DNA of 64,000 bases from Bradyrhizobium sp. CER78 (GTDB taxonomy: Bacteria > Pseudomonadota > Alphaproteobacteria > Rhizobiales > Xanthobacteraceae): positions 59,702 through 123,701 of the forward strand of contig NZ_JARVWP010000022.1 in the NCBI RefSeq assembly GCF_029846235.1, given 5' to 3'. Each line of letters begins with the position of its first letter. Within the stretch, counting starts at the first letter, position 1. The notes under the pieces were generated by a model, which searched no databases, had not been told where the DNA came from, and was given only the letters and a program-made list of their open reading frames with translations. The position numbers and the translations under genes were made by a program. Below, piece after piece: positions 58,237 through 64,000 of this stretch.

Positions 58237-60167
58237 CAGGTTGCCTCCTGAGGGAGATTAACGCCGTTGCCTCTATCGAGGATTTTGCTTGTCACGATTA
58301 GGCACGCAGCAGCATCCGCCTCGATCGAGGCTGCCTGTGGAGCCGCTTCACGCAACTGGTGCGCAATGGCGCGCAGGGTCAGTGTATCGCGTTTGACGAT
58401 CGCCGCGCGTGCTTTGTCCGCGAATGCCGCAAGTGGCCCATCGGCGAATGGTATCAGCTTCGCTTCGCAAAGCCGAACCATCGCCGATTGGTCGAAGCAA
58501 GAGAGCATTTCTGCGAGGGCCCGAGGGTCCTGCGCTCCTCCAGCGGTCATGAATTGCCCGATTCGCGACGCTTCCCGGAACGCTGCCTCTTCCGGAGCTT
58601 CTCCGTACTGGCGGCCCGGTTCCTGCAGCTCGCTGCGAGCCTCCGCAACCAACCGCATCCTACGTTTGTCATCGGAGACTGGGGGAATCAGCGTCTGTGC
58701 CGCGAGCAGCAGCGCCGCTGCCGCTACAACAAATAGAACGGTGAAGAGAAAGCTTTGCGGATTGTAGGTCTGCGGATTACTCGGTGACAGGATAACCGGT
58801 AAGAAAAGCAGATTTACCCGGCCGAGTGATGACCATAGAAGGCTTTGTGACTTCATGAGAACGGCTGCGCCGATCGTAAAGGGAGCCATGGCGATCGCCA
58901 GCAGAGGAAAGGCATCGGCGCCATTAAGGATGATGAACTCGAGCACGCCAGTCAGCACAGCTGCGATCGGCGTACCAACAAGCGCGATTACGGTGAAGCT
59001 GCGCGGGTTCGGTAGTACGGCTCCCAATCCGATAATCAACGCGACGAAAGACAACGAGGCGCTCGCCGCAGGCCATCCAGCCCAAACGTAAAAAATTGAG
59101 GCAATCGCAAGCCACAGAGCGGCACGGACACCACTTGCTGCGGCAGTTCTGCAGGATCGATACAAGGGCGCACGCCAAACCCGCAGTGGCCATCGCGCCG
59201 ACCTCAGGGCTAACAGATCCTGGTAGACCTCTTCATCCCGAAGTCGCCATTCTCCGGCAGTCCATGCCGAAGCTTCGCTCTCGACGTCACGTACACGCTT
59301 TTGTCCTGCTGCAAGTACCGGCTGCGGCGCCGGCAGCGCAGAATCGACCGCTCGTTCGAGCGCAGCTCTTGCCTGATCCAGGTCATCGACATCAACAGGA
59401 CTGCTGTTCAAGATCCTGGCTGCCTGCAATTCAGCAACCAATCCGACCGCGACGCTGCGGGCGGCGACGCTCCTTACCAATCCACTGCTCGTCTCCAGAG
59501 CTACGCTCGCGATCTCAGGTCGAAGCGCCACGATTTCCCGAAGCAGCGTCAGAAATGTAGCCGAGTTGCCTGGTTCGGCGCCGCAGGCTGCGCCCGCATA
59601 TTCGCGAATGCGGCGGCGAATCGTCGCGAGTTGCACCATGAGCCGTGGATGACGATCGGGGGTGTACATCAGCGTATTTACGACCGCCATCGACAGAACG
59701 CCGACCGCGATCGCAGCACCGCGCGCCATGCCTGATTCAAACACGTGCTGCGGGTTGTCGATCTGTTGTGTCGCAATGAGTGCAACGGTGTAGCCAGACA
59801 GTACTGCCGCATAGGCCCGATAGCCATCCAGAAGGTTCGCTGCAAAGACGCAAATGCCAATCCACACCGCGAATGCAACGAGGATCAGATCCCTCTCCTG
59901 GGCAAAGATCCCGGTGATTGCGATTGATGCGGCGACGCCCACAATCGTGCCGAGCAATCGAAAGCCCGCCTTGTCCAGCGCCTGACCGCGGGTCGGTTCA
60001 GCAAGAATTCCAACGGTAACCGCCGCCGTGGCCGGCGCTTCAAGCTGCAGCCAGAAGCTCACGAACAGGGCCAGGATCATGGCCAGCCAAACGCGGATGG
60101 CGAAGCTCCAGGAGCTGACGGGAATATTGGCTACAGTGAGCGAATGCTCTGCTATCGTCGCGACCAA
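58236..60167 (-). CDS. FUSC-family aromatic acid/fusaric acid exporter
   Basis: A 643-aa inner-membrane protein with two blocks of about six helices. The first has SFAIRVWLAMILALFVSFWL, EAPATAAVTVGILAEPTRGQ and GFRLLGTIVGVAASI. The second has SGVRAALWLAIASIFYVWAG and VILSPSNPQTYNPQSF. The pump exports aromatic carboxylic acids with the HlyD partner. I chose a TTG at 60167 because GAGGAG lies seven bases upstream. An ATG at 60233 would add 22 residues, but it overlaps the regulator's end and has no ribosome site. Confidence 0.85.
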   Translation of the reverse strand: MVATIAEHSLTVANIPVSSWSFAIRVWLAMILALFVSFWLQLEAPATAAVTVGILAEPTRGQALDKAGFRLLGTIVGVAASIAITGIFAQERDLILVAFAVWIGICVFAANLLDGYRAYAAVLSGYTVALIATQQIDNPQHVFESGMARGAAIAVGVLSMAVVNTLMYTPDRHPRLMVQLATIRRRIREYAGAACGAEPGNSATFLTLLREIVALRPEIASVALETSSGLVRSVAARSVAVGLVAELQAARILNSSPVDVDDLDQARAALERAVDSALPAPQPVLAAGQKRVRDVESEASAWTAGEWRLRDEEVYQDLLALRSARWPLRVWRAPLYRSCRTAAASGVRAALWLAIASIFYVWAGWPAASASLSFVALIIGLGAVLPNPRSFTVIALVGTPIAAVLTGVLEFIILNGADAFPLLAIAMAPFTIGAAVLMKSQSLLWSSLGRVNLLFLPVILSPSNPQTYNPQSFLFTVLFVVAAAALLLAAQTLIPPVSDDKRRMRLVAEARSELQEPGRQYGEAPEEAAFREASRIGQFMTAGGAQDPRALAEMLSCFDQSAMVRLCEAKLIPFADGPLAAFADKARAAIVKRDTLTLRAIAHQLREAAPQAASIEADAAACLIVTSKILDRGNGVNLPQEAT

Positions 60168-60210
60168 CGTAATCGCTCCTCGAAATTTGCCGGTGCTTTG
60201 CCTCTCGAGC

Positions 60211-60660
60211 TCAGTTCTCGTTTCCCGACACATCCACTGAAGCGACGAAGCAGTAGCCACGTCCGTGGATGTTGACGATAAACCGATTCCCGTTCTGGCC
60301 GTCACGTAGCGCGCGACGTAGCGCAGACATATGGACCGTGATGTTGGAAGGGTCGACAAATAGATTAGGCCAAACGCGAGCGGTCAAGTCCTGCTTACTG
60401 ACCAACACGCCGCGCCGTTCAATCAATGCAATGAGGATCTGCAGGGCACGGCTTCCGAGAGGCACGGCCTTGCCGCCCTCCAACAGAAGAAACTGGGTCG
60501 GCAGCAGACAAAACGGTCCGAATGAGACCTTGGTTGCCGGGACATCGGCCGATTCCGTTCGCTTCTCGAAGAGTCCCTTGTCCATGTCCCGACGTTGAAC
60601 GGCGTGCTCCACGTCAACTTCCGATTCGGGATGCGCCCAGCGTTCGGTAAGTGCGTGCAT
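60211..60660 (-). CDS. Winged-helix DNA-binding protein (OmpR/CadC-type domain)
   Basis: A 149-aa protein. The C-terminal two thirds are a trans_reg_C domain: SFGPFCLLPTQFLLLEGGKA, SRALQILIALIERRGVLVSK, VWPNLFVDPSNITVHMSALR and NRFIVNIHGRGYCFVA. There is no receiver and no membrane helix. The start MHALTERWAHP has GAGG upstream. As first gene of the efflux operon, it is probably the local regulator and may bind the inverted repeat at 60788-60803 upstream. Confidence 0.85.
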   Translation of the reverse strand: MHALTERWAHPESEVDVEHAVQRRDMDKGLFEKRTESADVPATKVSFGPFCLLPTQFLLLEGGKAVPLGSRALQILIALIERRGVLVSKQDLTARVWPNLFVDPSNITVHMSALRRALRDGQNGNRFIVNIHGRGYCFVASVDVSGNEN

Positions 60661-60787
60661 TATAACCTCGCGTGTTTGGTACAGGCGGTATGCCGACAAC
60701 AGCTTCTTTGAGACGCTATTTGGCGGCTTGGGGCGCTGCGGTCGACTACGCGGGAAGTACTCTGAGGTTCGCTTATGGTCGCTTGTG

Positions 60788-60803
60788 CTAAGCGATCGCT
60801 TAG
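60788..60803. promoter_or_regulatory. Inverted repeat CTAAGC-N4-GCTTAG, site 2
   Basis: CTAAGC-GATC-GCTTAG, a perfect 16-base palindrome, is about 130 bases upstream of the winged-helix gene and on the promoter side of the efflux operon. It lies in a 299-base gap that has no other gene. It has the same arms as sites 1 and 3. Confidence 0.65.
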
Positions 60804-60959
60804 AGGCGACCGCGCGAACCATCGCTCTGAAACTGATGGTTGGAAAAGCACGTAAGGGGAATCAGCGGCGCAGCAAAATTCTACAAATGGAGGCTTGCGC
60901 GGATGGACAGCGCACTCGCGCGCGAATTCACAGCTGCATGCCCCTCAAACTGAGGAACT

Positions 60960-61586
60960 CTATGTATGCTGTAGTCTCACATTGAGCATGTCCGCCATCC
61001 GGCTGAGCTCGGGAAGCGAGCGCGCCTTCATCTTCCGCATCAGGTTGGTGCGATGCACCTTCACCGTGGATTCGGCTATACCGATATCGTTGGCAATCTG
61101 CTTGTTCAGGCGACCGGCCACGACATGGAGCATGATGTCCCGCTCGCGGGAGCTGAGAGTATCGAAGCGCTCCCTGAGTGCAGCCAATGCGCCTTCACGC
61201 TCTCGACGGACGCGATCACGAGCGAGGCCGGCCTCAACGGCGTCAAGTAGGTCCTGATCGCGGAACGGCTTTGTGAGGAACTCTAAAGCACCGCCCTTCA
61301 TCGCTTGCACCGTCATCGGCACGTCGGCGTGCGCTGTGATGAAAATGATCGGCACTTGCCTGTTTGCGGCGGTGAGCTCGCGCTGAAGGTCAAGACCGCT
61401 TTGCCCAGGCATTCTCACATCGAGTACGAGGCAAGTAGGGCCCTCAGGCGGATCGGCCTTGAGAAAATCCGGAACAGACGAAAATTGCCGGGCGTCCAGG
61501 CCGATGGTCCGCAACAGCCGCGCGACCGAATCGCGAAACTCGGGATCGTCATCGATGACCAAGACACTGGGATTTGCGCCGGCCAT
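60960..61586 (-). CDS. FixJ-family two-component response regulator
   Basis: A 208-aa protein with an N-terminal receiver (VLVIDDDPEFRDSVARLLRT, acceptor Asp in CLVLDVRMPGQSG, Lys in FLTKPFRDQDLL). Its C-terminal LuxR helix-turn-helix has LSSRERDIMLHVVAGRLNKQ and AESTVKVHRTNLMRKM. It is divergent from the receiver gene at 61811. The large hybrid kinase nearby is a probable phosphate donor. Confidence 0.9.
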   Translation of the reverse strand: MAGANPSVLVIDDDPEFRDSVARLLRTIGLDARQFSSVPDFLKADPPEGPTCLVLDVRMPGQSGLDLQRELTAANRQVPIIFITAHADVPMTVQAMKGGALEFLTKPFRDQDLLDAVEAGLARDRVRREREGALAALRERFDTLSSRERDIMLHVVAGRLNKQIANDIGIAESTVKVHRTNLMRKMKARSLPELSRMADMLNVRLQHT

Positions 61587-61691
61587 TCCTGGTAACCTGC
61601 ATAAGAGGACTACACCCTTCCCAACGGCGCTATTCTACGTACAAACTGTCGGGATGAACAGTATCTGTTGCCTAAGCGGATCGCCAAAGGC

Positions 61692-61707
61692 CTGAGCCAT
61701 CGCTTAG
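61692..61707. promoter_or_regulatory. Inverted repeat CTGAGC-N4-GCTTAG, site 3
   Basis: CTGAGC-CATC-GCTTAG, one mismatch from the palindrome of sites 1 and 2, lies between the divergent FixJ-type and receiver genes. A lone half-site CTAAGC starts about 20 bases to its left (61672). The gap is 224 bases and has no gene. Confidence 0.5.
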
Positions 61708-61810
61708 CGCTGCCGGCATTGCGTTATTGGGGATTGTCGCTGACACTACGACAGTTCCATGCTGCGCGAGGTGTTGCCTCGCCAGTATGCTGCAGTGCCT
61801 GGAACCCGCG

Positions 61811-62203
61811 ATGTTGAAAAGTAGATTGATATCAATCGTCGATGATGATCAGCCCTTTCGCGAGTCAATGCGAAAGCTGGTGATGTTGCTGGGCTACACT
61901 GTCGAAGCGTTTCCGTCGGCAGCCGATTTCCTGGCATCGCGTCTCTTGCCCGAAACCGCCTGCTTGATCGCCGACGTTAACATGCCCGGAATGACCGGAG
62001 TCGAGCTGCACAGCCATTTGCTCGATGCAGGATACGCGATCCCGACGATCCTCGTTACCGCGTATCCCGATGAGGTTGTCAGGGATCGGGCCCTGAAGGA
62101 TGGCGTTGTTTACTACCTCAGCAAGCCGTTGGACGACAACCATCTCGAACGCTGCTTGCGTTCGGCTCTGCAGCCCGATACGCCGGTCGAAGACAATTCA
62201 TGA
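61811..62203 (+). CDS. Single-domain response regulator (CheY-like receiver)
   Basis: A 130-aa receiver: MLKSRLISIVDDDQPFRESM, the acceptor Asp in CLIADVNMPGMTGVEL, Thr in PTILVTAYPDE, and Lys in YYLSKPLDDNHLE. It has no output domain, so it acts as a phosphate relay or sink, or through protein contacts. The ATG at 61811 gives the standard receiver start. Its last six bases overlap the end of the convergent kinase gene. Confidence 0.85.
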   Translation: MLKSRLISIVDDDQPFRESMRKLVMLLGYTVEAFPSAADFLASRLLPETACLIADVNMPGMTGVELHSHLLDAGYAIPTILVTAYPDEVVRDRALKDGVVYYLSKPLDDNHLERCLRSALQPDTPVEDNS

Positions 62204-64000
62204 GTCTTCTTGGGCCGCCGGCAACGTGAACTGAAGCACAGCGCCGCGAGGCTCGTTCGCTTCCGCCCATAGCTTGCCCCCATGAGCATTGATGATGGAG
62301 CGGCATATCGACAGCCCCATCCCTGTCCCACTGGACTTGGTGGTGTAGAACGCGTCGAAGACTCGATCGAGATACGCCGGATCAATGCCTGGCCCGGAAT
62401 CGCGTACGGCCACGAGGGCACCTGCCTGGTCCTGCTCGGTGCTGATCAACAGCTTTCTTGCCCTCTCCTCAACCGCGCCCATTGCTTCAGCCGCGTTCAG
62501 AATCAGGTTCAGCAAGACCTGTTGCAGCTGAACTCGATCCCCAAGGACCGGAACCAATCCATCCGCAAGCCGGGTTTGGACCGAAACGCCATTCCCTTGA
62601 GTCACGCTTTGCGCCAATACAAGCACTTCGTTGATCGCCGTATTGAGATCAAAGCGTTCCTTTCGCAGTGGCGCTTTCCTGACGTGATCACGCATTCGTC
62701 CGACGATGTCCCTGGCTCGGTCTGCGTCCTTGACAACACAAGCGAACGCTTCCCTGACCTCACCCAGATTCGGCGGATTTAGTTCCAAAAAGCGCATCCC
62801 CGCACGAGCGTTGTTGCGAGCGGTCGCGATCGGATGCAGGATTTCGTGAGACAGCGAGGCTGCCAATTCTCCCATCATGCTCACTCGGTTCATGTGGGCG
62901 AAATCCGATTGCATCTGCTGCAATCGCGCCAACGCCTGCGTGCGATCCTCGATTTCCGTCAGGAGAACATACCAGCGGATAATACGTCCAGAGTCATCGC
63001 GAAGTGGGACGCCGCGGTTATCAAACCATCGATATTCCCCGTCGAAACGTCGAATGCGTTGTTCGATATGGTACGGAATCCCGGCGCCGATCGATTTTGT
63101 GAATACTTCGGCGACATGGGGAAGATCGTCGGGATGTATCGTCCCGTTTGTTCCCCACTTCCTCAACTCCTCCGGCGACTGTCCGCTATACTCAAGGATT
63201 TGGCGATTGACGGTTTCGAGCTCACCATTCGGGGCCAGAATCGCAACTAGACCAGGTATCCCATCAATGGCCGAGCGCAAACTTCGCTCGCTATCACGGA
63301 GCGCCTTCTCCACGCGCTTGCGCTCGGTCAAATCGAGGACGAACGCGACGCCCTCGTTGCTACCCTTGAAAAGCGTGGCGCCAACAAGCACGGGAACGCG
63401 GCTTCCGTCCTTCCGAAGATACTCCTTCTCGAAGGGCGGAACGATCCCTGTTGAGTCCAGCAGAGCTCGCGTGAGCACGTCGCGCTCGCGCCATTCCGGG
63501 GGACTGAGGTCGGCCCAGCGCACGCGACCCCAAGCCAGGTCCTCACGGTCATACCCCAGGATCCGTAGAAATGCGTCATTAGCCTCCAGAATCCGGCCTT
63601 CGCGGGCAATGAATATACCGATGATGTTGGCGTCGACCAGGTGCTGAATTTTCCCTTCCCGATCTGCGACGTCGTGATAGAGCCGCGAATTTTTGAGTGA
63701 AATGGCCGCCTGCGACGCAATCACCTTCAATAAAGCGACGCGAGCGGGCGTGAAAACGTTCGGCGTCAGATTGTTCTCAAGGTAGAGAACCGCTGTTAGC
63801 TTTCCCTGATTGATCAACGGCAAGCTGAGAACAGAACGCACACCGCTCTGAATAATGTAAGGATCGGCAGAAAACGCATGCTGAGATGAAGCGTCATCGA
63901 GAATCACAGTCTCATGGGTGCGCGTTCCATAGCGAACCAGAGACTCCGGCAACGCCACCGTGCTGGAGGACCGGTCCCGCAGATGCACATTTATGTTCTC
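62198..64000 (-). CDS. GAF/PAS sensor histidine kinase, N-terminus beyond the window
   Basis: The visible part has about 600 residues. It opens inside a GAF domain (GVRSVLSLPLINQGKLTAVL, ASQAAISLKNSRLYHD), then two PAS domains (HLVDANIIGIFIAREGRILE, ILEYSGQSPEELRKWG with a PAC region). HisKA follows with MMGELAASLSHEILHPIATA, and HATPase with QVLLNLILNAAEAMG and GTGMGLSICRSIINAHGGK. The stretch upstream of the GAF matches the multi-domain kinases that begin with a Ser/Thr-kinase and an AAA-like ATPase module, so the whole protein may be much longer. The in-frame ATG at 63988 is not a good start because the frame stays open to the edge. It faces the single receiver and the FixJ-type gene. Confidence 0.85.
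   Translation of the reverse strand, partial: ENINVHLRDRSSSTVALPESLVRYGTRTHETVILDDASSQHAFSADPYIIQSGVRSVLSLPLINQGKLTAVLYLENNLTPNVFTPARVALLKVIASQAAISLKNSRLYHDVADREGKIQHLVDANIIGIFIAREGRILEANDAFLRILGYDREDLAWGRVRWADLSPPEWRERDVLTRALLDSTGIVPPFEKEYLRKDGSRVPVLVGATLFKGSNEGVAFVLDLTERKRVEKALRDSERSLRSAIDGIPGLVAILAPNGELETVNRQILEYSGQSPEELRKWGTNGTIHPDDLPHVAEVFTKSIGAGIPYHIEQRIRRFDGEYRWFDNRGVPLRDDSGRIIRWYVLLTEIEDRTQALARLQQMQSDFAHMNRVSMMGELAASLSHEILHPIATARNNARAGMRFLELNPPNLGEVREAFACVVKDADRARDIVGRMRDHVRKAPLRKERFDLNTAINEVLVLAQSVTQGNGVSVQTRLADGLVPVLGDRVQLQQVLLNLILNAAEAMGAVEERARKLLISTEQDQAGALVAVRDSGPGIDPAYLDRVFDAFYTTKSSGTGMGLSICRSIINAHGGKLWAEANEPRGAVLQFTLPAAQEDS

Overview
The window reads as a GC-rich alphaproteobacterial chromosome, most like Bradyrhizobium. 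The reasons are the families of small conserved proteins (DUF6894, DUF6496, short basic 'IHRLRNEL' proteins), several palindromic repeat families, a divergent ku/ligD pair, a complete kdp operon and long runs of solute-binding proteins. This assignment comes from recognising families, not from a database search.

Region 1 (1-30.8 kb) looks like core or stable chromosome. It holds ligD (cut by the window edge) divergent from ku, for non-homologous end joining. Next is a minus-strand potassium operon in the order 27-aa peptide, kdpF, 34-aa peptide, kdpA, kdpB, kdpC, kdpD, kdpE. Then come small conserved proteins, a DapA-like protein lacking the Schiff-base lysine, an NfeD/slipin pair, a CorA transporter, an Hsp20-lon pair and an OFA-family MFS carrier. 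A molybdenum-cofactor set follows (TusA-like, MobB, two MoeA-like proteins, one with an extra periplasmic-binding-like domain), then three orphan solute-binding proteins of three different transporter classes. Palindromic repeats fill many gaps here, and one lies inside the moeA-like reading frame.

Region 2 (30.85-46.3 kb) is a defence island starting at the 3' end of a CAT-anticodon tRNA gene. It holds iterated repeats beside the tRNA, a coupled pair of unknown small genes, a Hachiman-like hamA-hamB pair on the minus strand, and a divergent three-gene operon on the plus strand. That operon encodes an HTH-restriction endonuclease, a DinG-type helicase with a four-cysteine insert, and a PIWI-like RNase H-fold protein, which together match the predicted pPIWI-RE system. 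An inverted repeat just before the HTH-nuclease gene suggests autoregulation. A broken SNF2-helicase remnant cut by a decayed ISL3-family element closes the island. No integrase is visible.

Region 3 (46.3-64 kb) is accessory chromosome. A short operon of small secreted, membrane and DUF6894 proteins at 46.5-48.8 kb has a paralogous copy at 55.7-57.0 kb. The second copy is embedded in a long minus-strand operon: winged-helix regulator, FUSC permease, DUF1656, HlyD-type fusion protein, small proteins, histidine kinase. Between the copies lie redox and detoxification genes (MBL hydrolase, flavin reductase, ABM monooxygenase, GST, SDR) with a divergent LysR regulator. The right end carries a FixJ-type regulator, a single-domain receiver and a large GAF/PAS hybrid kinase cut by the window. 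A shared inverted repeat CTAAGC-N4-GCTTAG precedes three transcription units in this region.
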